This document shows positions 24,801 to 37,584 of a stretch of DNA of 64,000 nt, piece after piece. The stretch is from Costus lasius (taxonomy: Eukaryota > Streptophyta > Magnoliopsida > Zingiberales > Costaceae). Location of the stretch: contig CM050446.2 of NCBI GenBank assembly GCA_027563935.2, positions 24,431,501 through 24,495,500 on the forward strand. The letters are read 5' to 3'. The notes beneath the pieces were generated by a model. It had not been told where the DNA came from. It did no database searches and saw only the letters and a program-made list of their open reading frames with translations. Every line of letters starts with the position of its first letter. Position 1 is the first letter of the stretch. The translations under genes were made by a program, and so were the position numbers.

Positions 24801-27800
24801 TTCTGCCGTTGTTCTTGCCGTTCTTCCCATCCGCCACTTCGCTGTCCAGTGGCTCGCCGGACCGGCTCCTCAAACCTTGACCCAGAGGAGATATAACACT
24901 TGAACATGAGTGAAATATCTATTTTAGCATGTCATTCGGTTGTCAAACATTAGGTGGGTTTTGTCACTCTTCAAGCTGACTGTAGTAAACATATAATGAC
25001 ACAAGCTAGAAACGAGGTTCTAGAAACTCATCGGAAATGAAAGAGGAACAAAATGACAGAAGGTGAGCAAAGCATTGAAGCCTTCAAATGTAAAGGTTGT
25101 ACAAAGGAAAAAAAAATTAACATCAACGGATGTCCTGCTTCCAATTTTTGCCTAAAAGTGAAACATGAAGGATCGTGAACATCAAATTGTTCTTGGGAGC
25201 ATGGACACAAACTTCAGCAAGTTTGGCAAAAGCAAAACACTTAATGAGGATACCTTCTTCACACATGAACATTTATTCTACATTATGCATACTCAATTCA
25301 TCAAGGATAATTTAGCAGGTATATCAACTTAATTCCACAAAGAAAAGAGTTCATTAGAATTATGGTGAAAAACATCTCAAATTTATCTGTCAACTGCAAC
25401 ATTTACCTGGAAGCAACAGATTCTGCTACTTCTTTACAGCAACTGTCCCATTCTTCCTCTTTAAAATAACTAATGATTGATTGAATGCAGTCATTTATAA
25501 TAAAAAACAAGCCCTGAAGCTTGCGATCTAATAGGAGGTGAATAATTATGCAAAGAAGCTCCACAGCTTCCAACGTAGAGAAGATAGAGTGATGATTCCT
25601 GTATAGAAATAAAAAAAAAAACAAAAACAAAACGAAACATAAGAGAGAGTTTAAAGTTGTGAACACCATGAATGAGAATCTTCAACCTGTAATGTCTTAG
25701 CTGCAAATATGAACATAAATCCACACCTTTGTGTAAGTGACCATCACAACATGTAGATGGATGAGCTCAATACACGGCTGACATATACAGTACTAGAAGA
25801 TCAGTCTCATGAAGAAAGATAGCATTAGGTTGGCCACATTTACCTAATCTGACAACATGCTGATGTAACTTTGATCCAGGAACTGATATTTTCAGGTGGT
25901 CCAACAGATTGATCTGATAAAAGGAAAATAAAAGGAAAGATAATACATAGATGAAGCATTACCTTGTTATAACAGCTAAATGATCTGTTACAAAACATGC
26001 ATATACATCCATGTAGCAAGAAAAAAAATGGTGAAATAACACCTCTGGCTTTTGATCAAGTTATTTTGTGCAGTATTTTCTTAAAGTGTAGTACTACATG
26101 ATATAAATAAGTATAGTAACTTCTTTAATATTTCCCATCAAGACGATAAGTTAAGAGAAATTAAAGAAGTTAGCTCAACGCCTCAACATATTATAGCACA
26201 TAATAGCAACCAAAATGCATCTTTAGTTCAAGGCAAAGCTGTATAATCTGTTCGGCCTTCTCTAGAATGGCAAGCGCCTTGTTCAATTGATTTACCCTTT
26301 CAATGAAATCTGTAATTGTGATAGAACCTACAGTTGGTTCTCGAAAATCCAGATTAAAATTCTGCAGGTCTAGTGTCTGTAGGTCTTCTTAATTCTTAGC
26401 TTTAATGTTACTTATAACATATAAGTATAAAGTAAACTCTCGCTGAACTGGGACCTTGGAAATCTATTAGTAAACCTTGAATTATGAACCTTATGGACCA
26501 CATGTCATAATTAGAAATATTAATTAATAATTAATTGTGTTATTATTGTGTATTTACTAAGTCAAATGATTAGAGTGCTAATAGTAGAGTAATGCATAAC
26601 CAATATTTGTGTTAGTGAGTTAGTGGGAGTGTAATGCGTGACTAATATCAGTGTTTAAAAGCTTATGTCGAGGCTTTGATCATTGTAATGAGATACATTA
26701 TCAATTGAATGAATCCCTAATTATCCATTTCTCTAGTCTTCTCTCTCCCCACTTTGGCACCCTAATTTTGTATTTCCAGTCACTCTTGTTTCTCCTTATG
26801 CACCAGTTCATTCATCGCATTGATGTCCTCAATCTACACACTTTGTTGCATCTCTCCCCAAGATCACCGCCCTGACAACTCCATCAGACACCACAAGCAT
26901 CGCTCGACCTTGCCACAATTAGTGACAACACTGCTACCAGAACTACAACGGCAAGGACCCAGCATTTTTGCCGCTCACATGCACATGGCTAGGAAGTTGC
27001 ATCAAATTAACACAAGTTACTCACCACCACAATACCAAGGAGGGCAATTGCATCTGCCATAGCATACCCTCTCCTAGTCTCTCACCACAAAAATATCTCC
27101 AAACTAATAGGGGCAAATAGCCTGTTCCCTCTATCTCCCACGATCCCTCTACTACCATCTTGTTCACCTCCTGAACCCAACCTCTCTCAGTTGCCACCTT
27201 ACCTCTTCCCACCTTTAACAAAGTGTCGCATCATATTGGCACGTATTCACTAAATACTACAGTCCATCGCTTGTTTGTCACTATTCTAGCCTTCAATGGA
27301 CCAACAATCTGAGATAGTTGGAACATAGGATAGCCTTGCTGGCCTCCACCTTAATATGGAGGTGATATACTACTACACACTACATGCAACACCGCAATCT
27401 AGTCGAGCACTTGTAAATCCAGACAAACAGTTCTACAAGTCATGCAGGTCAGATGACTAGTCAAAAGCCAAAAAAGAGAAACATTAAAAAGATAATAAGA
27501 GGAAATAGCTAAAAAATATAAAAATGAAAAGTTGTGCCTTCCTCTGGTGACTTATAAGGATCAGCTCATAGATAGTAATTTGATAGGAAAGTTAGTGCAA
27601 ATTTTGATAATTGAAAAGAGTGCATCCGCTTGATAAATAGATTTCCTCTTGATTTTATTTATGATTGTTGACTTATCAAATTTATTTAGCATCAGATATT
27701 GTTTTATTTTTTAAAACATAAGTGACTTCCATCTTTTATTCCCTTACTGCATATTTGATTATTATATATTCCCTATATTGTTTCTATTTCTTTTTGCATT

Positions 27801-30800
27801 GTAACATTTACATTAATTTTATAAATTTTTATTACTTAAGCTGTTAAGCAAATTAAATGCATCATCCAAAAGAAGAGAAAAAATACGACGATTTTAAGAA
27901 AAGTTCAAGAGACCTAGGAAACTCTGCAAACTAGAATTGAAACTCTAGAAAAATAATTTGCCACTGTTTAAAATAGTTTTTTGTTACCCTTGAAGTAACA
28001 TTAATACCATAATGATCAAAATAGACACTTTACAAGATACAATTGACAGTTTTTATAGTCAAGTTATGCAATTAACCTTGGTAAAGCCCAACTCCTAAAC
28101 GAGCCTATTATCCTTCAATAACATATTCTAAGTCAAGGATTTCATCAACCCCTGGGGATGGCCAATAACAATGAAAAGAGCATAAAAAATCAATATCATC
28201 AAGGAGAACAAAGATATTACATTTATCTGACTAATAGTTAACATTTAGGGTTTAACTAATTGAATAACCAAGACCAAAGGCCCAAAGATGATTAAATGGA
28301 TATCATAACACACGTCAAGGTTGATGCTCCTAATTATAGGACTAGTTTGCAGGGGGTCCACTACCAATTAATGCACAAACAAATATATACCAGGCTAACT
28401 GTCCAATACGGATAAGTACTTAAACCATGCTTCTGAATAATGACAATTATAATTTACATGCTTATTTGTATTGTAAAGAGAACAATTCAATGTAGGTAAT
28501 TAAGTCCTTGATCATATATACCCTGAACATTTTCTTAAGATATTTGATCTTATGTTCTTGATGGTATATACACTTTCAACAGTTTCTAGAAACATTAGCC
28601 ATTGACTTGATTTCTCCAAATATATTTCCTAGCTCATCTAGATGCTACTCTTTGAGTGGGTAATTATGTCCTTGATTGTATAGGCGAACATTTCCTATAA
28701 ACATTTAAGAAATTTCATGCTTCTTCTTGTCCATTTTACATAGTAAGTTAAGATTTGATGTTGTGTTCTTAATCTATTATTACATTTAAATATTAGTTTT
28801 TAAATATTTAGTGTTTACCACCTTACAGGTGGACATTCAAGTGTAAACAGTTTGAGATTTTTCTCCTAGTTATATTTTTTTTCTACCACTCCAACTTGAG
28901 CACTTCTTTTGATGACACCATTAGGCCATCAGATATTGAGCCAAAGATGATCATCTCACCCATTGATGCATGGGTCTCAATAGATGAGTTTTGCAATATA
29001 AATAATAAAAATTCTGTTAGTTAGCAAATAGCAACAATAACCATTGCTGACAACACCATACTTCAGACTAAGTCCTCCTAAAGTCTAGTACCTTAGTACT
29101 AATAAGCATTATCGAAGTTCAACTTATGTACTATCTTAAGTCATTAGAATCGTGTTCATTTCTGTGGGGGAGAACAATGTTTTATTTGGTAATATTAGTT
29201 AATGAATAATTTTAGCTGTTATTACAAAATCTGAATAGTATGTTAGTTGTTGGGTAATGTATGCTTAATATTTGTGTTTACTCTCATCTTTTCACTCCTT
29301 ATAATCTCTCACCTTTCCCTTTCTTTCTGGCTCCATCACTAGATCTGCATCATAGACAAAACGTGTAATGTATTATTTATGTTACAGCTACATCCAGCAA
29401 GCATTAAGCAAGTAACCTAGTGAAATCAGAAAGCCCTCTTAATGGAATAACCTTCCCTTCCAGTGAAGCAAGACTCCTGTTGCTGCAGCTCTCGTGCTAC
29501 AGTAAAGATGCTAACGAGTTTACTGTCTTGCGATGTTTAACTAAATTGCAACTAGAAAGTCGTTAAATTTTGAAAATGCCGATATTACAAATAGCTATTT
29601 TACTTTGCAACTGATTTGGCATTCTGGGATAGTGGTGCTGTTGCTGATAGTACAAATCCAGTTGTTTCAAATTACACTCGTGAACTGTAGATCGGCAGAG
29701 TTAAACTCAGTTTGCACTCAGAAGTCTAAAATGTTCCATTTTAGCGTTTGACCTGCCTCATGTTAATAAAAAAGAAAATTGCCCAACGCAAAACCAAAAT
29801 TTGAGAATCAAAGTTAAATAAAATGCAAATTGGAATGGTTTGTAAACTTTGCAAGCCAAATTGAAACTTGACCTATTCCTAAATCAAACTGTTATTATAT
29901 TTATAGGTATTATATCTGCTGGAATATTTATTACGATGGTTCATGGATGCATAATCAAATAGAAATGAGATTTTAATTTTGTGCTCAAGTGACGAGAAGC
30001 ACATAGAAATAGTAACTATTGCTTCAACTTTTTTCTATGTTGACCGTGCTAAAATGCACTTTCGAAAACCTTTATTTCATGAAATTATTCCTATTATAAT
30101 TGAAAGCTCAAGTTAGATATGAGAATTAACCTGTATTGTCTACTTTAAGAGGTGCTGAGTAACTTGTAGAAACATCAAGCAGATATCCATAGCTTTCCAA
30201 AGCTTCTATTAGCTTGGAATAGCTAGGAAACCATCCTAGTGAAACCAACGGTTTCTCAGCCTGCAAAATTTGGATGATCTAGAAATAGTTACTCAAAACA
30301 TTATGTTAAGAATGCAAGAAAAAGAACAAAGTTACCTCATCTTTTGATAGAAGGATATTACACCAGAATTCGCAACCAGAAATTTGTACCTCCTCGTTCG
30401 AAGAGTATAGCACTAATGTCATAAAAAAAGTAAAATTTGTGAAATTAGGAATAATGAGAACACCGTCAGCAAGAAGGAAATGGACTGACTTTTTTTTAAC
30501 ACCCAATCTGCAACAGAATCTTCCACGGAGCCAGATACGAAGGCCAATTTAGAGAGCCACCTATTCACCAAGAGTCCTTCTAGAAAACTCTCACCTGTTC
30601 ATTAAAGAAAACACGCACTTTAATACAAGTTTATATTTTAAATAATAATTGGCCCTACTCTCTAGCTTGAACTTGTAGAGATGCACATGAAATTCGCATC
30701 AGACATTGTAGGTTATAAATTTTGAATCACACTCGTACTTGTGCCATAAAATAAATGTTTGCAAGCAGAGTTATCTGTCTCTAAGCAGTATTATTAAACA

Positions 30801-33137
30801 AATGATGTTACACTACAAGGAGAAACAAATATAAGGTGAATCTATTTTTCAGATAGCCTTCTCATATAATAATTTTCTTTACCACATCTTACACATTCTC
30901 CACCATTTTTGCTAACAAACGATGGTGCTAACCTCCTAAAAAGGCACGGAGGCAAATGCATGAGTCATGAAGCCTACCAGATATGATAGACATTTTCTGG
31001 TTGTATTGTATTTTTCTCCCCTTGATCTATATTTATCTTTTTGTATATACTCCAGTGTCAGCATACCTATCTACCAGTCCAATCATTAATCTTCTCAAAG
31101 ATAATAAGCCTAAATACCACATCTCATTTCTCAATGTGTTTCCTTTCATCATTAATTTTTTGATTTGAAGACTCTTATCTAATATTTATATTCTCAAGAA
31201 TTCTCAAAAATTTATGCTTGGACTTAAGTGGAAAACAAAATTAGACAATCAGATGATGACCCTTTTCTCTAAAGAACTAGAGCACATCACTCCACCTAAA
31301 GTTAGATAAGTCACACGCCATTGGTTCAACATTATTAAAAAAAATTCTGATAGTTTTGTAGAGAGTTATACTTCATTCACATGGAACACAACTTGTAGCA
31401 AAAGATTTCATATAAACCTACGAGGTAGATTATTTTACACTTCATTCACCTCTTAAGAAAACCAATTTGCTAACACTTCTACAAAATTGAATGTTTTTAA
31501 ACGGCTATATACTCTTTGTAACAAATTATGCATGATTGATATCTACACTATAGCATGTGGGATACTGTTAAGAGTTGATGTAGCATTTCGAGATTGGTGT
31601 TAAATCTTATCCAACATGGAAGAGTTTACCTTGACTACTTGTTATGCTGGTCTATATAAACCTTTTAATAACTCTATTTTCAATAAGATGTTATTATGTC
31701 ATATAACTCAACATCTTGACATATTCAGTTAAAAGCATGCCAAACAATAAAAAGATTATCAAAGTTTTAGGTTAAAGTGGTTGTCAAACATTAGAAAAGT
31801 TACACATGCATCCCAAAGTACCAACCTTTCTCATTGTGAAATCCAAATTTAACATATGATCAAAACATTGCCACCCACCCAAATATCAAGCAATAAAGCG
31901 TTCACACCATATAAGCTTGACAGAGAGAAGAGAAGTATCATATGATACAAGAAACTTCATTATTTGTCACAAATATTCTTCCCAAATAATGTATACTACA
32001 ACACAAATAACAAGAAGTACTATTCTGATAGTAACTGGTTAGGTGTTAGTAAAATAATAGCATTTAATTTAGACAACAAGGAAAGGCACATAACATTCAC
32101 AAAAGAATCTAGACTAACAGTATGAAAGATTATTGAAACCTTGTTCCAGGTTTAGTTCAAAGACTGTATCACCAACCGATGATAACTGCAAAAGTTGCAA
32201 ATCTGGCACACCCTTACATTCAGACGATGGCAGAGATTTCTGTAAGAAATAATAAAATTGTTAAAAGTATTGCATCATGGAAGTGTACTAGACTCTCATG
32301 GTCCGGAGATTGCTTCCAGGGTTGTTATGGTAACCTGCTGTCCAAAAATTCTTAAGCCCCATTGTGGAATCTCATCTTCAGTATTCATCTTATTAACCTA
32401 TGAGCAAGGTTCTGTCAAATTGTATATAAGATGATGAACCAAATATACTAGGTCAGGTATATTATACATACCTGTTCCTGGCAGTCATCCACAAACTTTA
32501 ATAGCATTTTCTCTTTCTTTGTTTGAGTTTTTTCATCATCATCCGACTGGTATCCTTTAGAGGATGGTATTGGTAAGTCCGTAGACTTTTTGTCCACAAA
32601 TTTATCTTTTTCTTCATAATAGTCACTAAGAAGATCATCCAATCCAATAACCCTTCTCCTACAGAAACAAGAATAGTAAAATAGCAAAGTCAATTTGCAT
32701 TGCAATCAATCTTCGGCACCATCGTCATCAGAACCTTCCTTATACTTAACATGAATCGTGTTGGTTTGCATTAACTAAAGATCATCAACCACAATTAAAA
32801 CAAGTGGCACAGTGAAACAATGCTCAGGACGGCATTTTGGGCAAATAATACCACTCAATACCAAGTTCAAGAATCAATAAAATCTAAGCCCTATTAGATA
32901 TATAGTATACAATCCGGATGCCAAATGGTGAAAGTAGGTCTTGTCATCTGAAATACTGCAATATATGAGAAACACGCCAAAATAACCTATTTCTACTTAG
33001 AAGACGCTTGAATGTGATCGCTGCGGGCAGTAGTTAATGAAAACAAAGGAAACTTAGGGTTTAGGGTGTGACCTTTTGTTGGTGGGTTTGAGAAGCTGAT
33101 CTTCCTTCTCGAAATCGAGAGGCTCTTCCTCCTCCAT
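18855..33137 (-). CDS. Candidate NSE5-like (ASAP1-type) SMC5/6 complex subunit, 12 exons, 457 aa
   Basis: Minus-strand exons: 33137-33073, 32658-32472, 32397-32335, 32239-32140, 30594-30490, 30412-30336, 30260-30131, 25913-25844, 25598-25407, 20303-20183, 19246-19040, 18911-18855. Every intron is GT-AG and each phase joins cleanly, giving ATG to TGA with no stop. The product starts MEEEEPLDFEKEDQLL, then KRRRVIGLDDLLSDYYEEKD, an acidic/basic linker, and an all-helical rest with WGLRIFGQQ, WFPSYSKLIEALESYGYLL, LLDRKLQGLFFII and a C-terminus SYASKVRNRASYILQ. It has no signal peptide and no enzyme motif. Overall order and length resemble a plant family that includes the Arabidopsis SNI1-associated protein ASAP1, the NSE5-like partner of SNI1 in the SMC5/6 complex, which acts in nuclear DNA repair and defence-gene control. 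That assignment is from memory of the family and is tentative; the gene model itself is firm. The acceptor before 19246 (TTCATGAAG) is weaker than the rest. Confidence 0.85.
19303..19736. mobile_element. MITE in intron 10 of the SMC5/6-like gene
   Basis: This 434-bp element has terminal inverted repeats AGCCCCATTTGGCCCAGCT and, reverse-complemented from the right end, AGCCCCGTTTGGCCTAGCT. Its left subterminal sequence, TAGCTTTTGCTGGTTAAAGA then GTGCTGGTTGAAAA, recurs in the element at 57.3 kb. A target duplication is not clear. Confidence 0.68.
20304..22013. other. Intron 9, distal part, nothing coding
   Basis: This AT-rich intron contains a (TA)n run at 20915-20938 inside a short block with CCGGTAC/GTACTGGT-type text, probably an eroded MITE. 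No other feature was recognised. Confidence 0.4.
22253..22400 (-). repeat. Imperfect duplication at the pol-tail end of the intronic retrotransposon
   Basis: Two related minus-strand peptides lie about 65 bp apart: FGIADSTNYQAIWDPGNM and FGAPASTTYRAIWDLGKM. They are in different reading frames. In DNA the shared core is GATCCCAAATCGCTYGRTAA, at about 22281 and 22348. Confidence 0.6.
22481..23245 (-). pseudogene. Retrotransposon gag-like frame broken by one in-frame stop
   Basis: From the ATG at 23245 the frame is open to a TAG at 22889-22891, then stays open in the same frame to 22481. That is about 255 codons with one stop near codon 119. The first part has the Ty3-type gag signature FVDLQGFDGTAPEDWIAQAE followed by a YDWVRRL segment. 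The second part is acidic and shows no zinc knuckle. It would have made a capsid-like protein; here it is probably inactive. Confidence 0.72.
25914..30130. other. Intron 7 (4.2 kb) with possible remnants of a decayed Copia element
   Basis: No exon was found. A purine tract GTGGGGGAGAA (about 29165) sits just before sequence beginning TGTTTTATTTGGTAATATTA. That sequence shares blocks such as GTAATGYATR and AATATTTGTGTT with 26500-26640. This could be an old pair of LTRs with an eroded interior. The evidence is weak and no reverse transcriptase motif survives. Confidence 0.3.
30595..32139. other. Intron 4 (1.5 kb), nothing recognised
   Basis: This AT-rich intron lies between exon 4 and exon 5 of the SMC5/6-like gene. 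It has no repeat family or ORF worth reporting. Confidence 0.5.
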
Positions 33138-33271
33138 CCACCGCGATCTCTCGCTCTCGCCTACTGCCTGCGTCAAACGAAGTCCGCCTCGCGCCGGTGG
33201 TGAGTCAGAAAAATCATATGTTTTTTTTTTTTTTTCTTCCTAAAATACACAAAACCTGGCTGCATTTCTTA

Positions 33272-34191
33272 AGGCTATGTTTTCTTAGAGTGAAAGAAAA
33301 TCAGAAAAGAAAAAATAAATAGAGAGAAAGGAATCATGAGGAAAAAGAAAAGAATACTATGGGGTGTAACTAGTTTCCTTGCGAGGAAAGAAAAATAGGA
33401 AAAAATAATAATAAAATAAAAAAAACGGACGAAGCATTCGCACTGTAGTGCTCTCGCCATCTGCTTGCTTCGCGCTGCAGTGCTGTCGCCATCCGCGACG
33501 GCGACGGCATGGGCTGGAGCACTGGAGGCAATGGCTGGAGCTGGCGAGAGCCATCCACGACGGCGAAGGCGAGGCGAGGCGAAGGCGAGGCGAGGCGAAG
33601 GCGAAGGCGAAGGCGAGGCGAAGGCGAGGCGAGGCGAAGGCGAGGCGAGGCGAAGGCGAGGAGGCTGGAGGCGACGGCGAGGGCTGGGGGCTGGAGGTTG
33701 GAGGCGAGGGCGAGGGCGACTACGATGGCTGGAGCTGGCAAGAGCCATCCGCGACGGCGACGGCAAGGGCGTCGAGCTTGGAAGGCGTCGACGGCGAAGG
33801 CAAGGGCGAGCTAGGGAGCGGGAGACGGGTGAGCTCGGGAGAGGGAGGCGAGTTTGGGCAGGGAGGCAGGGAGACGGGCGTGAGCATGGGACGGACGGGC
33901 GAGCTCGACCAGAGCTAGGTGAGATCGGAAGGAGACGGTAGGCGGGAGTACGGGAGGAGACGGGAGTGAGAGTTGAGGGAGAGAGAGACGGGCGCAAGAG
34001 TCGAGGGTGAGAGGGCGTGCGAGCGAGCGATTTTGGTTTTCTCTTCGAATCGGAGAGAAAAATTTTGGAAGGAAAACCCTCCAGTTTTCCCTCAAGTTAT
34101 CTTTCCTTCTTCTCTTTTTCTGTCCAAGGAAACAAAAGAAAACAAGTTTCTCTTCTTTTCCCTCCCTTTTACCTCCCAAGGAAACAGGCCC
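33272..34191. mobile_element. PIF/Harbinger-like TIR element 135 bp upstream of a start codon (3)
   Basis: The ends are AGGCTATGTTTTCTTAG and, reverse-complemented from the right, GGGCCTGTTTCCTTGGG, flanked by TTA on each side (33269-33271 and 34192-34194). The 920-bp core is GC-rich and carries a short-period array of GCGAAGGC/GAGGCGAGGC units at about 33558-33665. The array produces overlapping Arg/Ala/Glu- or Pro/Arg/Ser-rich ORFs in several frames on both strands; none is a believable gene. It lies at the promoter or leader side of the 12-exon gene on the minus strand. Confidence 0.72.
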
Positions 34192-34194
34192 TTA

Positions 34195-36076
34195 TTCGAA
34201 TTTAAGTAGGTCGGATTCGAATTTGAATGCCAAGTACCTAATACTCGATTTAAAAATAATAAATATTTTTTTTTAATTATTAAAATATATATAATAGTAA
34301 ATTAATTTTTACTTAATATATTTTTTTAATAATAATTTATAAAATTAAATTTTATATACTATTTTAAAATAAAAATTACAAATAAAATTTTTTTTATTTA
34401 ATCAAGTACCACAGCATGTGTTTAAAATACTCGCGTTAAGTTCGAATTGTTTAATAGGGGTACCGACTCAGGTCGGATCAGATTCAAGTAGTGGATAAAA
34501 AGTTAGGTACTAGACCTATTAACATTGCTAAGTGCGCCCTACTACTTACAACCTTACAAAGCTGTTTTATTTTTTTTTCTATGTATTTTAAAGTAATAAT
34601 TTTTCAAAAAAAAAAATGCTAAGAGGGCTTAGAAATTTTTTCCTTTGGAGATTCCTGATTTTCTTAAAGCTCCTACAATCACTATATATTTATTAAAATA
34701 TTTGAAACTATATAAATTAATTTGTAATAAATGAAAATTTTTGGGAATTAAGTTGAAAGATTTTAAATATAGGGCCTAATTTATTAATCTAATATCTCTA
34801 AACTATTGAGATCTTTATGATCGCTATAAACTTATTATTCATCAAGATTAGAACATATATTTATTGTGTTATAATTTATTTTTTCTCAAATGCAAAAAGA
34901 CATAATTACATGAAATATTTTTCTAGTTTTTAACTAAAGGTCTTTTTTCAAAAAATAATAAAAATAATAAACATGTAGATAATTGCAAGACATAAGGGTG
35001 TGATACATGCCCAAGTGAGACATTTTTATTTGTGAGAAAGGTAAAACAAGTAAATAATGTTTGAGCCTTTCTTTGTTAATCTAATGAATAAGATGTCTCT
35101 TATTTAAAGTTCTATAAGACACAAAATTAACTACTCTTCCATTTGCATTTTTACATTGAACCTCCTCTATTTAAACCTTATTTTCATCCTTAAGTTGCTT
35201 CAATATCAAAGGAAAATTGAGGCATACATTCTACAAAGAAGAGGTGAGCCAAATTCTAGGATGTTAGTGGCCTAATCCAAAGAGGTGATGCTCTCTTTAG
35301 TAGATATAGAAAATGGGGTACTTAAGTAATATATTAGGGTTTTTTCAATTGATTTAATAGAAAACTAGCTAATGGAAATGGAGAATGTTTAGGGTAAGAA
35401 ACCCATTAGAGAGAGGGTTGAGGTTTAAATGATTAAAAAGGTAAGTAGACAAATGGATGTCTTAAAATTTTATGAGGATAGAAAATCTTTTACAAACTTT
35501 CAAGTACACTTAACTTTAGAAATTTATATAACAATCAAAGTTATATTCATAATTTTATTACATTAATAAAAAAGATTAAAAAAATACTCCTAATATTCTT
35601 CCATCTTGTATTAGCATTAAATTAACTCTTAATAACCACACATTTAGATCATGATGCATAAAATATACAAGTGATAAATTGTGAGGGGTAGTTTGGAAAT
35701 ATATGGACTAAAATATAAATTTGATAATTTAGTAGGTATATTTTAAATAATAATTATGGCATTATAGAGAAAAAAAAGAGAAATTCTAATAAAATGATTA
35801 GAATTGTATGACACCTCATCCTTACCTTATATCATAATTTATGCTTCTTAAAAATAAGAATTAACTTGGTGAAGAAAACTCATTTAAATAATTACCATTG
35901 ATATAAAATGAATTATAAAGGAGGAAACTGTCTAATGAGCAAGTACATTCGACTTGGAGTTGAGTGGAATTAATATTATGAATTATGGTGGACTCATTTT
36001 GAGGACTAAAATTTTAACATGATGAAGTTTTCATACCATGCCCTGCATTTATGTCTTCAAAAAGTATAATGATTTG

Positions 36077-36117
<41 letters not shown>

Positions 36118-36430
36118 GGCCTGAAGACATAAATAAGATTCTGATTAATTAATGTCAATAATGAAAGTTAGTGTTTTTACCTTACTATTGTAGAAAATTG
36201 TAAGAGTCAATTAAAGGTGTTATAATTTCTATAAATCTAACTTCTTAAGAGTTTTTATCTTATAACTTTGTACATATTGATTGTTTGTAAATAAATATTA
36301 TTTGGAGTAAAAAAGGACTTATGCTTATATATAATTAAACATAATTAGAGTATCAAATAGACAGCACCATTCAACACACCTTTTCTGAAATATTTAATTA
36401 ACTTTCCCCTGGTATTTCTCTTATAACATT
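34195..36430. other. AT-rich intergenic region, nothing recognised apart from (TA)n
   Basis: A (TA)n microsatellite lies at 36080-36113. It is bracketed by a short inverted repeat, ATTTATGTCTTCA (about 36047) and TGAAGACATAAAT (about 36122). No gene is present. Confidence 0.45.
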
Positions 36431-36449
36431 TGATAGTTCAACAAAAATT

Positions 36450-36893
36450 ATGAATTGTTCTTGAATCAATTTAACTGGTTAATTCGTCAACCGATTAATT
36501 GGTCATAAATTTTTTTTTCTTAAATTATAATATATTTTCTAGTTTTACCGATTAACGAATAGTTAACCGCTAGTTTTCGATTAACCGTCGGTTAATTGGT
36601 TCGGTTAACCGCTAGTTTTTGATTAACCGATTTAGTTAATTATATAAATATAATTATTTTAATATAAAAAATTATTTTTATATATAAATAAATATTTTAT
36701 ATAAAATATATTATATATCAGTTTGATCTGTTAACTAGTGGTTCTGCCAAGTCTCGAATCATAATCGAATCGGTAATAGTTAAAACTGCCAAAAAGCTGA
36801 TCGATTAAGGAATCGTTTGGTTTAGTTAATCAGAAAATCGATTTGATTCGATTAACTGTGGTTCGATGGTTTTAATAATTTTTTTGCATATCC
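36450..36893. mobile_element. hAT-like MITE fragment
   Basis: The right end reads GCATATCCCTA, the reverse complement of a TAGGGATATGC hAT-type end. The inside is rich in GGTTAACCG / CGGTTAATTGG motifs like the other MITEs here. The left terminus and target duplication were not found. Confidence 0.5.
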
Positions 36894-37083
36894 CTATGGA
36901 TACTCGAGGCTAGACTAAAAAAAGACTCTAGGGTTTTGGGTTTTAGTGTAAGGGAGCAAATGGAAACTAAAATTTCGCTAATTAGGTTTAAAAGGAACGG
37001 GGTAACCGAGATGGACGGGCGATGCTAATAACGAGAGACGGGCAAAAAGCGGATGTGGAAAGTGTTGGGATTCACGCCATCGT

Positions 37084-37584
37084 CACGTGACTTCAAAATT
37101 TGTGAACGAAAGATATAACACTCACCATTTTTTTTTCCAAACATCCGGCCAAGCGGGACGCACCTCGCCCAGCCCTCTCCTGAAACCCACGTGCGTAATT
37201 CTACTTGTATCTGCGCCCGGACATCAATTCATTCGAGAGATACGACATGCGTGCGTCCCATCGTCTCTGCTCATATGTTCGCACGTGCGGAGCGAGGAAC
37301 GAGTGGCGCGAGCCACGCAGCCCGGTCGCTGGACAAACGTGCAGTGCACGTGGCCTGCTTTTCCGGCGGACGCTGACTGGAAGAAACGTGCTTCCCACGT
37401 GGTCAACTTTTTACGGGGACGTCGGGTTTGACAGTGGATCCGAGGGCGGGAGCGTTCGCTCTCCTCCCGCTCACGCCCGCGCCTAACCAACCAACCGGCT
37501 AACGCGCGCACATGCATCTCCCGCCCGTTCCAGCACGTCTACCGCAGATGCTTAGGCATGTGCCCACACAGAAATGGCCACGTG
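37084..37584. promoter_or_regulatory. CpG-rich block with six G-boxes upstream of the JAZ gene
   Basis: CACGTG occurs at 37084, 37188, 37282, 37347, 37396 and 37579, and a seventh lies at 38349. GGTCAAC-type W-box cores lie at about 37401 and 37680. The block is GC-rich within AT-rich flanks and has no credible ORF. G-boxes are binding sites of MYC2-type bHLH and ABF-type bZIP factors; jasmonate-responsive JAZ genes are well-known MYC2 targets. The nearest downstream gene is the JAZ gene at 39340. That the block acts on that gene is an inference. Confidence 0.55.

Noticed and set aside
26480..29400. Complete Copia element in intron 7
   Set aside because: A polypurine-like tract and weakly similar end blocks exist, but no primer site, target duplication or pol motif could be read.
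33275..33997. 240-aa Pro/Arg/Ser-rich ORF and several overlapping Arg/Ala/Glu-rich ORFs on the other strand
   Set aside because: They are the GCGAAGGC/GAGGCGAGGC array of a PIF-like element read in different frames.
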